From Parabacteroides goldsteinii (GTDB taxonomy: Bacteria > Bacteroidota > Bacteroidia > Bacteroidales > Tannerellaceae): a stretch of DNA of 64,000 bases. Each line of letters begins with the position of its first letter. Positions within the stretch are counted from its first letter, which is position 1. The notes under the pieces were generated by a model. That model saw nothing but the letters and a program-made list of their open reading frames with translations. It did no database searches and had not been told where the DNA came from. The position numbers and the translations under genes were made by a program. The stretch lies in NCBI RefSeq assembly GCF_015550595.1, contig NZ_JADNBB010000021.1:1-64000 (forward strand), written 5' to 3'. Below are positions 17,777-27,316 of the stretch, in pieces.

Positions 17777-18952
17777 ATGATACAAAAAGAACTGATCGAC
17801 GACCTGCAACTCAAATGGGGGCGTATACAACAGGCAATGCAAATACAACATGCAGATGCCTGCCTGCTTAGTGTAGATGTTAACCTGTATTATACAACCG
17901 GACGGATTTTCAGCGGATATTTCTATCTGCCCGCAGAAGGAGCTCCCTGGTTTTTCGTCAAACGCCCGAACGGATTGAATGACGATCACATCGAATATAT
18001 CCGCAAGCCGGAACAAATAGCCGAGATATTTGCCGCCCGTGGCATTAAGATGCCGGAAAAGTTGCTGCTGGAAGCCGACGAGCTAACCTACAACGATTAT
18101 ATCCGCCTGCAATCCATATTCAACCCGAAAGAAACAGGCAATGCGACCGCCCTGATGAGAACCTTGCGCGAGATCAAAACGCCGTGGGAAATCTCGCAGT
18201 TCCGCATCTCTGCCGAAAAGCACGCCAAGACATACTCGGAAGTTACCGAATGTTTCCGTCCGGGAATGACAGATCTCGAATTTCAGTATGAAATAGAAAG
18301 ACGTATGCGCCAGAACGGTTCGATCGGAATCTTCCGCGCTTTCGGAGCCAACATGGATATCTTTATGGGAAGTATCCTGGCAGGTGAGAACGCCGAAGCC
18401 CCTTCTCCTTTCGACTTCGCCCTGGGAGGCAGCGGCATGGACGCTTCCTGCCCGCTCGGAGCCAACGGTACGATCCTGAAAGACGGGACAGCCATCATGG
18501 TGGATATGGCAGGTAATTATACGCCTTATATGACCGACATGACCCGCGTTTTCTCGGTCGGTAAACTAACGGAAGAGGCTTATCGTGCGCACCAGACTTC
18601 ATTAACGATACAAAACGAAATAGAAAATGTTGCCCGTCCGGGTGTCGTTTGTTCGGAATTATATAACATCGCAACCGGTATCGCAGGGAAAGAAGGATTT
18701 GCAGGTAACTTTATGGGGACCAAACAACAAGCCAAATTTATCGGACACGGCATCGGCATCCAGATCAACGAGCTTCCGGTACTGACACCCCGCTCCAAAG
18801 AAGAACTGCAACCGAATATGGTATTCGCCCTCGAACCTAAATTCGTCATTCCGGGGGTAGGAGCCGTCGGTATCGAAAACAGTTTTCTGGTTACGGATAC
18901 AGGCATCGAAAAACTGACTCATTTCGAAGAAGAGATCATTCAATTACATTAA
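17777..18952 (+). CDS. M24 family Xaa-Pro aminopeptidase
   Basis: A 391-residue metallopeptidase of the creatinase/prolidase type, expected to remove an N-terminal residue preceding proline. An N-terminal creatinase-like domain (1-130) precedes the pita-bread domain: metal ligands lie in VDMAGNYTPYMTDMTRVF, the histidine in GHGIGIQIN, and glutamates in LEPKF and GIENSFLVT. It has no signal peptide, so it is cytoplasmic. The ATG at 17777 is preferred over a TTG two codons earlier. Alkaline phosphatase follows after 20 bases, probably in one transcript. Confidence 0.88.
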   Translation: MIQKELIDDLQLKWGRIQQAMQIQHADACLLSVDVNLYYTTGRIFSGYFYLPAEGAPWFFVKRPNGLNDDHIEYIRKPEQIAEIFAARGIKMPEKLLLEADELTYNDYIRLQSIFNPKETGNATALMRTLREIKTPWEISQFRISAEKHAKTYSEVTECFRPGMTDLEFQYEIERRMRQNGSIGIFRAFGANMDIFMGSILAGENAEAPSPFDFALGGSGMDASCPLGANGTILKDGTAIMVDMAGNYTPYMTDMTRVFSVGKLTEEAYRAHQTSLTIQNEIENVARPGVVCSELYNIATGIAGKEGFAGNFMGTKQQAKFIGHGIGIQINELPVLTPRSKEELQPNMVFALEPKFVIPGVGAVGIENSFLVTDTGIEKLTHFEEEIIQLH

Positions 18953-18972
18953 TTAATAAACAATAAAAGCAC

Positions 18973-20667
18973 ATGAAAAAGACGATTACTTTTCTGCTTC
19001 TACTGGCATTCATCATTATGCCGGCAAAAGCTGCAGATGTAGAAAATGTAAAACCGGTCAAGAACATTATCCTTCTCATACCGGACGGAACTTCACTGGC
19101 TACCGTTTCTATGGCACGCTGGTTGCAATGGTACACCAACCCTGACAAACCCAACCTGAATCTGGACCCGTATCTGTGCGGTACTGTACGTACGCACTCT
19201 TCGAACGCTCCGATCGGTGACTCTGCTCCGACTACTTCCTGCTATATGACAGGTTATCCGAGCCGCACCGGTTATGTATCTACTTATCCGGAAAATGACG
19301 GAAACAACGATATCTATCCTACTGATCCCAAACGTGCTTTCCAGCCACTTACAACTGTATTGGAAGCCGCAAAAATGACACAAGGCAAATCGACCGGTCT
19401 TGTTTTCACCTGCGAATTTCCTCACGCTACTCCGGCAGACTGTTCTGCTCATAGCTACAACCGTGGCAAATACGAATGGATCGCTCCGCAGATGGCTCAT
19501 AACGATCTGAACGTAGTGATCGGCGGCGGCGCTTCCCTCCTTCCGGAAGAAAGTGAAGCCTATCTGAAAGGTAACGGATACGGTGTATTCAAAAACGACA
19601 TCAACGGCATGCGCAACTATAACGGCGATAATATGTGGGCTTTGTTCGCCGACCGCGAAATGGCTTACGACCTCGACCGCGACCCGGCTCAACAGCCTTC
19701 ATTGGAAGAAATGACCCGTATCGCTATCAAAAAGCTGTCCAAAAATCCGGAAGGCTTCTTCCTGATGGTAGAAGGTAGCAAAGTAGACTGGGCCGCTCAC
19801 GCAAACGACCCTGTCGGCATGGCTACGGATATGCTGGCTTACGACCGTGCCTGCGGTGCTGCACTCGAGTTTGCCCGCCAGAATGGTGAAACAGCCGTTA
19901 TCATGGTTCCAGACCACGGAAACAGTGGCATCAGCATCGGTAGCTACAGTTGCCCTGGCTACGACAAATTAACAAAGGATCAGTTGTTCCATCAATTCTC
20001 CCTCTATAAACTGACAGCAGAAGGTTTTGCTAAAAAAGTAAACAGCGAACCTAATTCAGAAGTACAGAACATCTTCCGCGAATATGCCGGATTTGAACTG
20101 ACAGCCGAAGAACTGGACGCCCTGAACCATTGCAAAGACTACAAAAACAGCCCGATCCCTGAAAGCGAACGTGCAACAGAAGGTAAAGGATCACTGTACA
20201 GTGGTTCGCTGACCTCTTTCATGTCGAAACTGCTTACATCAAAAACCTGCTTCGGATTTACAACCGGCGGCCATACCGGCGAAGATGTTTTCCTGGCAGC
20301 CTACCACCCCGACAAAGCCAGCCTGCCGATCGGTATGCATACCAATATCGAACTGAATGCCTACCTGTGCGCCCTGTTCGGCATGGATCGCGACAAATTG
20401 GACGAACTGACAGCAGAGAACTTCGCTCCCCATACAGAAGTGTTCGAAGACTACAAATGCGAGATCATTCCGGCCAAAGAAGAAAAAGGTTCACCGACAC
20501 TGGTTGTAAAGAATAAAAAGAAACAATTGAACATTACACCGTTCAGTAATATCATAACAATCGGCAAAAAAGGCCAGGAAGAAATCCGGCTCAATTCAGT
20601 CGTTGTCTACGTCGATAAGAACAATACATTCTACCTTCCGGAAAAGCTGGTTGAATATCTTAAATAA
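18973..20667 (+). CDS. alkaline phosphatase, periplasmic
   Basis: A 564-residue phosphomonoesterase of the PhoA superfamily. A signal peptide of about 20 residues ends at MPAKA. The nucleophile is S84 in IGDSAPTTS, with metal-binding IPDGTS, FPHATPADC, VEGSKVDWAAHAND, VPDHGNSG and GGHTGEDV in the usual order. The C-terminus (about 490-564) adds a basic beta region outside the core fold. It probably scavenges phosphate from organic esters. It follows the M24 peptidase closely and ends in a strong terminator. Confidence 0.9.
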   Translation: MKKTITFLLLLAFIIMPAKAADVENVKPVKNIILLIPDGTSLATVSMARWLQWYTNPDKPNLNLDPYLCGTVRTHSSNAPIGDSAPTTSCYMTGYPSRTGYVSTYPENDGNNDIYPTDPKRAFQPLTTVLEAAKMTQGKSTGLVFTCEFPHATPADCSAHSYNRGKYEWIAPQMAHNDLNVVIGGGASLLPEESEAYLKGNGYGVFKNDINGMRNYNGDNMWALFADREMAYDLDRDPAQQPSLEEMTRIAIKKLSKNPEGFFLMVEGSKVDWAAHANDPVGMATDMLAYDRACGAALEFARQNGETAVIMVPDHGNSGISIGSYSCPGYDKLTKDQLFHQFSLYKLTAEGFAKKVNSEPNSEVQNIFREYAGFELTAEELDALNHCKDYKNSPIPESERATEGKGSLYSGSLTSFMSKLLTSKTCFGFTTGGHTGEDVFLAAYHPDKASLPIGMHTNIELNAYLCALFGMDRDKLDELTAENFAPHTEVFEDYKCEIIPAKEEKGSPTLVVKNKKKQLNITPFSNIITIGKKGQEEIRLNSVVVYVDKNNTFYLPEKLVEYLK

Positions 20668-20672
20668 AAACG

Positions 20673-20704
20673 AAGCGGAGGCTATTCAGTCTCCGCTTTT
20701 TTTA
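20673..20704 (+). terminator. terminator of the alkaline phosphatase gene
   Basis: An AAGCGGAG / CTCCGCTT stem with a ten-base loop and a long T-run. The T-run leads directly into the pyrB promoter. Confidence 0.85.
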
Positions 20705-20712
20705 TACTTTTG
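20705..20712 (+). promoter_or_regulatory. -7 promoter element for pyrBI
   Basis: TACTTTTG, an exact match, 24 bases before the pyrB ATG; its upstream half overlaps the preceding terminator. I see no UMP-type attenuator in the short leader. Confidence 0.65.
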
Positions 20713-20735
20713 CATAAAAGAAGATTATACACAAA

Positions 20736-21650
20736 ATGAAAAGTAAAAGTTTAGTTTCTATCGATCAATGTACCAAAGAGGACATTCTTCGTATTCTGGA
20801 TAACGCCAGGAAGTTTGAGGAGAACCCGAACCGAAAGTTACTGGAAGGAAAAGTGGCTGCGACCCTGTTTTTTGAACCTTCTACCCGTACGCGATTGAGC
20901 TTTGAAACAGCTGTTAACCGCCTGGGCGGACGGGTTGTCGGATTTCAGGATGCTTCGACCACAAGCTCTTCAAAAGGCGAAACGCTGAAAGATACGATCC
21001 TGATGGTAAGCAACTATGTAGACCTCATCATCATGAGACATCATCTGGAAGGGGCAGCCCGCTACGCATCGGAAGTAACAGATATTCCAATCATCAATGC
21101 AGGAGACGGAGCCAACCAGCATCCCTCGCAGACGATGCTCGATCTCTATTCGATCCAAAAGACACAAGGAAAACTGACCGATCTCAATATTACGATGGTA
21201 GGCGACCTGAAATACGGCCGTACGGTACACTCACTGATCGTCGGCATGTCGCACTTCAATCCTACTTTTCATTTCGTGGCGCCGGACGAACTTCGCATGC
21301 CGGACGAATACAAGAACTTCTGCGACGAACACGGTATCAAATATTACGAACATACCACCTTCGATGAAGAAGTGATCAACCAGACAGATATTCTTTACAT
21401 GACACGCGTACAACGCGAACGTTTCACCGATTTGGAAGAATACGAACGGGTTAAGAATGTATATATCCTGCGTAACAAGATGCTGGAAAATAGTCGTGAA
21501 AACCTTCGCATACTTCACCCGCTACCCCGCGTCAACGAAATCGCCTATGATGTAGACGATAATCCGAAGGCCTACTACATCCAGCAGGCACGCAACGGAT
21601 TGTTTGCCCGCCAGGCTATTATTTGTGAAGTTTTAGGTATCAATATTTAA
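20736..21650 (+). CDS. pyrB: aspartate carbamoyltransferase, catalytic subunit
   Basis: The 304-residue enzyme joins carbamoyl phosphate and aspartate in the first committed step of pyrimidine synthesis. The carbamoyl-phosphate motif STRTRLSFE (near 50-58), a serine loop [12 protein letters not shown], the HPSQTMLDL motif and the aspartate-binding HPLPRVNEI are intact. pyrI follows after 14 bases, so it should form the allosteric dodecamer with regulatory subunits. Confidence 0.97.
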   Translation: MKSKSLVSIDQCTKEDILRILDNARKFEENPNRKLLEGKVAATLFFEPSTRTRLSFETAVNRLGGRVVGFQDASTTSSSKGETLKDTILMVSNYVDLIIMRHHLEGAARYASEVTDIPIINAGDGANQHPSQTMLDLYSIQKTQGKLTDLNITMVGDLKYGRTVHSLIVGMSHFNPTFHFVAPDELRMPDEYKNFCDEHGIKYYEHTTFDEEVINQTDILYMTRVQRERFTDLEEYERVKNVYILRNKMLENSRENLRILHPLPRVNEIAYDVDDNPKAYYIQQARNGLFARQAIICEVLGINI

Positions 21651-21664
21651 TTCTGATAATCGTT

Positions 21665-22129
21665 ATGTCAGCAGAAAAGAAAAAAGAATTGCAGGTAGCC
21701 GCTTTAGAGAACGGAACTGCTATCGACCATATCCCCCCCAGCCAATTATTTAAAGTAGCCAAGTTACTGGGACTTGAAAATATGGATAACACAATCACGA
21801 TCGGAAACAATTTCCACAGCAATAAAATGGGTTGTAAAGGTGTGATCAAGATCTCCGATAAATTCTTTGAAGAAGATGAGATCAACCGTATCGCCCTGAT
21901 CGCTCCTAAAGTGATCCTGAACATTATCCGTGATTACGAGGTTGTAGAAAAGAAAACGGTCACTTTGCCGGACGAACTGGTTGGACTGGTAAAATGCAAC
22001 AATCCGAAATGTATCACCAATAACGAACCGATGCCAAGTCGTTTCGAGGTAATCGACAAGGAAAAAGGCACGATCAAATGTCATTATTGCGAACGTAAGA
22101 TCAACAAAGAAGATATCATTATTAAATAA
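21665..22129 (+). CDS. pyrI: aspartate carbamoyltransferase, regulatory subunit
   Basis: The 154-residue subunit binds nucleotides and contacts PyrB. The N-terminal allosteric domain ([10 protein letters not shown]) and the C-terminal zinc domain are complete, with the four cysteines in KCNNPKC and KCHYC. Presence of PyrI implies feedback control by CTP. Five bases separate it from the flavin reductase gene. Confidence 0.96.
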   Translation: MSAEKKKELQVAALENGTAIDHIPPSQLFKVAKLLGLENMDNTITIGNNFHSNKMGCKGVIKISDKFFEEDEINRIALIAPKVILNIIRDYEVVEKKTVTLPDELVGLVKCNNPKCITNNEPMPSRFEVIDKEKGTIKCHYCERKINKEDIIIK

Positions 22130-22134
22130 ATAAT

Positions 22135-22701
22135 ATGAAGCAGAACTGGAAGCCCGGTACCATGATCTATCCATTACCGGCAGTAATGGTTAGTTGTGGT
22201 AGCGAACCTTCAGAATACAATATCATTACTGTGGCGTGGGTTGGCACGATTTGTACCAATCCACCCATGTGTTATATATCCGTACGTCCCGAACGTCACT
22301 CTTATCCTGTTCTGAAAAAGAATATGGAATTTGTTATCAACCTGACCACACGCGAACTGGCTTATGCTACCGACTGGTGTGGTGTGAACTCGGGAAAAGA
22401 CCATCATAAATTTGAGGAAATGGGACTTACACCGGGCAAAGCGACCCTGATCAATTGTCCTACCATAGAAGAGGCTCCTCTCTGTATCGAATGCCGGGTG
22501 AAAGAAGTAATTGCCCTGGGCAGCCACGATATGTTTATCGCCGACGTACTGAATGTGCAGGCAGACGACCGGTATCTGGACCCGCAAACAGGGGCATTCG
22601 ACATGCAACGTGCCGACCTGTTGGCCTACTCGCATGGAAAATATTACGGACTGGGGGACTTTGTCGGTAAGTTCGGCTGGTCGGTGAAAAAGAAAAAATA
22701 A
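22135..22701 (+). CDS. flavin reductase-like FMN-binding protein
   Basis: A 188-residue split-barrel flavoprotein of the flavin reductase / DIM6-NTAB family. It has the FMN-binding VSCGSEPSEYNIITVAWVGTICTNPPM region and the typical conserved SVRPERHSYPVL. Such proteins use NAD(P)H to reduce flavin or act as stand-alone FMN redox proteins; the substrate cannot be told. It sits five bases after pyrI and six before the barrel gene, so the four genes are probably cotranscribed. Confidence 0.85.
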   Translation: MKQNWKPGTMIYPLPAVMVSCGSEPSEYNIITVAWVGTICTNPPMCYISVRPERHSYPVLKKNMEFVINLTTRELAYATDWCGVNSGKDHHKFEEMGLTPGKATLINCPTIEEAPLCIECRVKEVIALGSHDMFIADVLNVQADDRYLDPQTGAFDMQRADLLAYSHGKYYGLGDFVGKFGWSVKKKK

Positions 22702-22706
22702 GTATT

Positions 22707-23423
22707 ATGAAAAAGATCTTCCTTCTGTTGTTTATGTCTTTTGCCGGTATCTCCGTCCAGGCACAAAAGTTTATCCAGATCGAGGATAAAGCTTTTAATT
22801 TCGGAGCTAAAGTCGGCGTCAATTCAACTTTCCCGATCGTGAACTCGCTCAGGATCGATGATGTTGAAGCCGAGAACATCCGGTTACAATATAAGGTAGG
22901 TTACCAGGCTTCTATCTTTTGCAGGATCAACATCGACCGTTTTTTTATCCAGCCCGATCTGTCCTGGTATCGGACAGAAGGCGATATCTTTTTCTCACTA
23001 CCGGAAACAGAAAGTACCGCTACCATAGCAGGCAAGAATTCCGGAAATGACCAGCTTAAACTCAAGTCTACTTCTTTGGAACTTCCGGTTATGATCGGAT
23101 ATTATCTGGTGAAAGAGGGCCCGTATGCTCTCAGTATGATGGTCGGTCCAAAATTGAGATACAATTATAAGTTACGCTACACGACCCACTTCTCCGAACT
23201 TACCAATGAATATATCAATGACAATACCCCTTTCGGCATAGGCATTGCCGCCGGCTTGGGCGTAAGCATCTGGCGTCTGTTCTTTGAGTTTACCTACGAG
23301 TTCGGGATCAACCAGATCGAATCCGACTTCAAAGACCAATCATCACAATTGCCTGTCGAACGAAATATTTCGATCGACAAGCGTACCAATATGATTAGTT
23401 TCTCACTGGGATTTCTTTTCTGA
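22707..23423 (+). CDS. outer-membrane beta-barrel protein (PorT-like fold)
   Basis: A 238-residue protein with a signal peptide (ends near FAGISVQAQ) and alternating hydrophobic strands ending in aromatic SFSLGFLF, typical of Bacteroidetes porin-family/PorT-like barrels. It likely forms a small outer-membrane barrel; I cannot assign a substrate and do not claim it is PorT itself. It ends directly against the convergent AddB-like gene with no gap. Confidence 0.78.
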   Translation: MKKIFLLLFMSFAGISVQAQKFIQIEDKAFNFGAKVGVNSTFPIVNSLRIDDVEAENIRLQYKVGYQASIFCRINIDRFFIQPDLSWYRTEGDIFFSLPETESTATIAGKNSGNDQLKLKSTSLELPVMIGYYLVKEGPYALSMMVGPKLRYNYKLRYTTHFSELTNEYINDNTPFGIGIAAGLGVSIWRLFFEFTYEFGINQIESDFKDQSSQLPVERNISIDKRTNMISFSLGFLF

Positions 23424-26297
23424 TTATTTTCCGCATATATCCTTGAAAGGACACCAGGCACAGGCTTTTTCTGTCGGGGTCTGCACGAATGGTTTCTCGC
23501 GGCCGAATATTTCATCCAGGCAACCGCGCAAACCGGTTTCGAAAGCAGCCGAATATTCAGAAAAGTCGGTTACCCGTTCCGATCTGTTTCTTTCTATACG
23601 ACGGCTTACAGCGGCATCGAACGAGTCCGAGAAAAGCGTACGCATATAATAGATTCCCGGTTGAAGTATTTTCCCTGCCGGGACTTCACCATACATCAAA
23701 GAATACATGAAGACCTGCATCACAGCTTTAGCCCGGTCTTTCTCTTCCATATCGAACAGGCTTTCTACGGTTGTAAACGTAGAAGTTCCGCTACCGCTCT
23801 TGTAGTCGATGATACGGATCGCATCCCGTACCTCGTCGATACGGTCGATAAATCCCTTTAACTGGATTTCCGACCGGTCGCTCAAGGTAAAGAGGCAGTT
23901 GATCTTTCTTTCGGATTCGATATATTTGAACGGAGTCAATTTGCTGTCGCGCTCCAGTATCTTTTCCACATACTTGCGGATCATCTCACCGATCAGGAAG
24001 TTTTGACCAGTCAGCGGACGCACCACGTCTGTCTTGAAAAAGACCTCAGCGAATGCACGTGCAATGGCGCCGGTCAGTACCGGAGTATCTTTTTTGATAG
24101 CTTTCAGTAAATCGGCTGTCACCATCTTTCCACAAAGAGGTTCATATAATTCTTCCATCACCTTGTGCAGGATACTACCGAAGACATTACTTTCGATCGT
24201 CTCGCTCACCTCCTCTTCTTCACGGATGCCTTCAACGACCGAGAAATAGAACTTAAGCGGACAATCCAGATAGGTATTTACGGCGCTGGCGGAAATGGCA
24301 CGTACACCGCCCTTACGGAATGCAGCCAGACGCGCCATCACCTCATCGGTCTTTTGCACCTGTAAGGCCGGAGTCTTAGCGGACGAAACATTATAGACAA
24401 CCAATTTATCATGCATCGGCTGTTCATAATGATAATGCAGCTGATGAACGAAACGGCTCACCTCCCCCGTCTGCAATCCGTTACTCCGGGTATCATATAA
24501 CAGGCTGACATGGCTTGCCCGATAGATCAGGCGATAGAAGTGATAAGCCCAAACACTGTCCTGATGCTCGTAGGTAGGTAATCCGAACCCACGGCGCAGG
24601 TTATACGGGATAAACGAATTGGCCGCCTTCCGCAACGGGAAGATCCCTTCATTCATAGAGAGGATGATCAGGCGGTCGAAATCGAGTGCACGGGTTTCCA
24701 GTACTCCCATGATCTGCAGGCCGGAAAGCGGTTCACCCCGGAAAGGGATCGTGATCGTATCGGTCACGCGTTTCAGCAGGCGGAAATAGGTGTCGATCTT
24801 CATTTCAATACCGGTGTCCTGCATGATCTCCTTCATACGGTTCACTGTCGTGAAATAATGGAAGATAAATTCCTGTTCGATATCATTGGTCCGCTGGGTG
24901 GCGTCTTCATCCTCTTCGTTGGAAAGGGTATACATTACCTTATTCAGTTCCTGCAATACGCCGATCAGGTAATCGGAGAAGGTTTCGACATCCGTTACCG
25001 GCGTGAACAGGACAGAAAGAAGAGCAGTTTTACCCAGATCGGCTGTAGTAATATATATCTTATTGTTTTCGGCTATATCCCTGATCAGGGAAGAGACGGT
25101 CTCCGGGTTCGTGGTACTGATATACCGGTGATTCAGTATAGGCAATACATCACGGAAATAAAACACCGGCTGCCGGTCTACGTAACGGACATTCTTTTGC
25201 AGCGCCAGAATATATTCCATCAGTGAAGCCACGGGCGTACCGGCCAGCGGATACCCCATCGTTACATTGATACGGCGGATTTGCTCAGGAATTGCATTGA
25301 GCACAGGGATAAGCAAATGTTCGTCCGGCAGGATAACAGCAGTACGCAATGCCTCCTCGGGGCTCATTTCATCTTCTTTGCAAAGTTCGTTCAATAAGGA
25401 ATATACCTGTTTGGCTTGGCCGATACCCGAAGGAATACCGATCACTTCGATATTTGTGTTTACCTCTTCTTCTTTGGGAAGCGGATATTTCGAAGGGAAG
25501 TTCCGGAGGTTGCGCTCCACGAAATAAGAGGCTTTGTTATTGGGGTCGGTCACTTTGGCAGAGGCATAATCCCAGTAGAAATCGGCGATCTCTCTTTTCT
25601 GCAACTGCAAGAGGAAACGTTCCTCTGCAACAGAAAGGGCGTTCAGTCCTACAAAGACCACCTTTGTATAAGGCAGATCGCAACAGTTATTGTTTTCCAT
25701 CTGCTCGACCACCTCACGGAAGATCATGCCTTCGTAGCCTTTGCCTTCGGCGGCGAGGGCGGTTTTCAGGTCGTTATACAGGTCATACAGGATTTTCCAT
25801 ACGGCAAGAAATTCTTCCTGGTTGGGCGTATCCCCTTTGGGATAGAAGGAAGACCAGAACGTCCGGATGGCGGCAATCTGATCTTCGTCGAGGAAACTGA
25901 AATCATTCTCTATCTCCCGCAGGTCGGTTACATTGGTGAAGAGCATGCGGGCATCGGCCATATACTTATCTACATCGTCGAAATCGTTGAGCAGCATTTC
26001 GCCCCAATAGAGAAACTCGTCGAACGTTTCCGTCGATCCGCTGTGCCGGATATATATATCGTAGAGTGTGAACAGCATATTGATACGGTCGGCTGTCTGC
26101 TTACCGCTTAGCTGCACGAACAGGTCGTTGATCGTGAGGATGGTTGGCGAGAAAAGTGGTTTCTCGGCTACCTCCGAAAGATATTTCTGAAAGAAAAGTC
26201 CCGTTCGGCGGTTGGGAAACACAAAAGCCAGCTTGCTGACTTCCGCACCGTATTGCTGATAGAAGATAGAAGCTATCTGGTATAAGAATGGTTTCAT
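23424..26297 (-). CDS. AddB-like PD-(D/E)XK nuclease / inactivated-helicase subunit
   Basis: A 957-residue protein matching the AddB half of the AddAB helicase-nuclease that processes double-strand breaks. The N-terminus (LAFVFPNRRTGLFFQ) is helicase-like. The C-terminal nuclease has ISASAVNTYLDCPLKFYF, the catalytic GFIDRIDE and IIDYKSGSG, and an iron-sulphur arrangement with one cysteine in LDCPL and three in the terminal CAWCPFKDIC. Its AddA (UvrD-like) partner is not in this window. Its ATG overlaps the stop of the upstream aldo/keto reductase gene by four bases (ATGA), implying coupled translation. Confidence 0.85.
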   Translation of the reverse strand: MKPFLYQIASIFYQQYGAEVSKLAFVFPNRRTGLFFQKYLSEVAEKPLFSPTILTINDLFVQLSGKQTADRINMLFTLYDIYIRHSGSTETFDEFLYWGEMLLNDFDDVDKYMADARMLFTNVTDLREIENDFSFLDEDQIAAIRTFWSSFYPKGDTPNQEEFLAVWKILYDLYNDLKTALAAEGKGYEGMIFREVVEQMENNNCCDLPYTKVVFVGLNALSVAEERFLLQLQKREIADFYWDYASAKVTDPNNKASYFVERNLRNFPSKYPLPKEEEVNTNIEVIGIPSGIGQAKQVYSLLNELCKEDEMSPEEALRTAVILPDEHLLIPVLNAIPEQIRRINVTMGYPLAGTPVASLMEYILALQKNVRYVDRQPVFYFRDVLPILNHRYISTTNPETVSSLIRDIAENNKIYITTADLGKTALLSVLFTPVTDVETFSDYLIGVLQELNKVMYTLSNEEDEDATQRTNDIEQEFIFHYFTTVNRMKEIMQDTGIEMKIDTYFRLLKRVTDTITIPFRGEPLSGLQIMGVLETRALDFDRLIILSMNEGIFPLRKAANSFIPYNLRRGFGLPTYEHQDSVWAYHFYRLIYRASHVSLLYDTRSNGLQTGEVSRFVHQLHYHYEQPMHDKLVVYNVSSAKTPALQVQKTDEVMARLAAFRKGGVRAISASAVNTYLDCPLKFYFSVVEGIREEEEVSETIESNVFGSILHKVMEELYEPLCGKMVTADLLKAIKKDTPVLTGAIARAFAEVFFKTDVVRPLTGQNFLIGEMIRKYVEKILERDSKLTPFKYIESERKINCLFTLSDRSEIQLKGFIDRIDEVRDAIRIIDYKSGSGTSTFTTVESLFDMEEKDRAKAVMQVFMYSLMYGEVPAGKILQPGIYYMRTLFSDSFDAAVSRRIERNRSERVTDFSEYSAAFETGLRGCLDEIFGREKPFVQTPTEKACAWCPFKDICGK

Positions 26298-27283
26298 ATT
26301 CTTTCAATCCTTTCTTGCTCTTTCGCTGTAAAACTGATATTTTCCAATGCTTTCAGATTATCGAGCAACTGATCCACGGAACTGGCTCCGACAAGTACGC
26401 TGGTTACGCGGTCGTCTTTCAGCAACCAGGCCAAAGCCATTTCCGCCAATGTCTGCCCACGTTCCATCGCCAGCTCATTCAACCGGCGGATCTTGTTTAT
26501 TTTTTCTTCCGTTACCTGCTCACGTTGCAAGTGTCCCGTCGATTTGGCTGCCCTGGAGTTTTCTGGTATTCCATGCAGGTATTTATTGGTAAGCAGACCT
26601 TGTGCCAAAGGTGAAAAGGCGATCATTCCGACTCCTTCTTCTTTCAGTAAAGGGAGCAGGTCGGGTTCTGTCCAACGGTCGAACAGGGAGTAGCGCGCCT
26701 GGTGGATCAGGCAGGGCACACGATGTTCTTTCAATATCGCGAGGGCTTTCGCAGTCTGCTCTGCATTATAATTCGAGATGCCGACATACAAGGCCTTCCC
26801 CTGACGGACGATATCGGCCAGTGCCCCCATCGTTTCTTCCAGAGGGGTTTCCGGATCAGGGCGGTGTGAATAGAAAATATCCACATAATCGAGCCCCATA
26901 CGTTTCAGGCTCTGGTCGAGACTTGCCATCAGATATTTGCGGCTTCCCCAGTTTCCATACGGGCCGGGCCACATATCGTAACCGGCTTTGGTCGAGATAA
27001 GGAGCTCGTCACGATAGGCGCCGAGACCTTTTTTCAATATCCTGCCGAAGTTCTCTTCCGCCGATCCGTAGACCGGTCCGTAATTATTAGCCAAATCAAA
27101 ATGGGTGATCCCATTGTCGAAAGCGGTATGGGCGATCCTGATAAAGTTGCTGAACAGGTCCACACTTCCGAAGTTATGCCATAACCCCAGTGAAACAGCC
27201 GGCAGCAGTATCCCGCTACGGCCGCAACGACGATACATCATTCCGTTGTATCTGTCTTCATTTGCCTTGTATATACTTTCCAT
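26294..27283 (-). CDS. aldo/keto reductase, YghZ/Gpr type
   Basis: A 329-residue NADPH-dependent reductase similar to E. coli YghZ (L-glyceraldehyde 3-phosphate reductase) and Kv-beta-like proteins. It shows MMYRRCGRSGILLPAVSLGLW, FDLANNYG with the catalytic tyrosine, and YSHRPDPETPLEETM. The start is ATG at 27283; a TTG at 27304 would lie in the promoter element at 27302-27309 and is rejected. It likely detoxifies reactive aldehydes. It shares a transcript with the AddB-like gene. Confidence 0.9.
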   Translation of the reverse strand: MESIYKANEDRYNGMMYRRCGRSGILLPAVSLGLWHNFGSVDLFSNFIRIAHTAFDNGITHFDLANNYGPVYGSAEENFGRILKKGLGAYRDELLISTKAGYDMWPGPYGNWGSRKYLMASLDQSLKRMGLDYVDIFYSHRPDPETPLEETMGALADIVRQGKALYVGISNYNAEQTAKALAILKEHRVPCLIHQARYSLFDRWTEPDLLPLLKEEGVGMIAFSPLAQGLLTNKYLHGIPENSRAAKSTGHLQREQVTEEKINKIRRLNELAMERGQTLAEMALAWLLKDDRVTSVLVGASSVDQLLDNLKALENISFTAKEQERIERI

Positions 27284-27301
27284 GGTTTGTTTTATTTCCT
27301 G

Positions 27302-27309
27302 CAAATGTA
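27302..27309 (-). promoter_or_regulatory. -7 promoter element for the aldo/keto reductase operon
   Basis: On the minus strand it reads TACATTTG, an exact match, 19 bases before the ATG at 27283. Confidence 0.6.
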
Positions 27310-27316
27310 GATAAAA

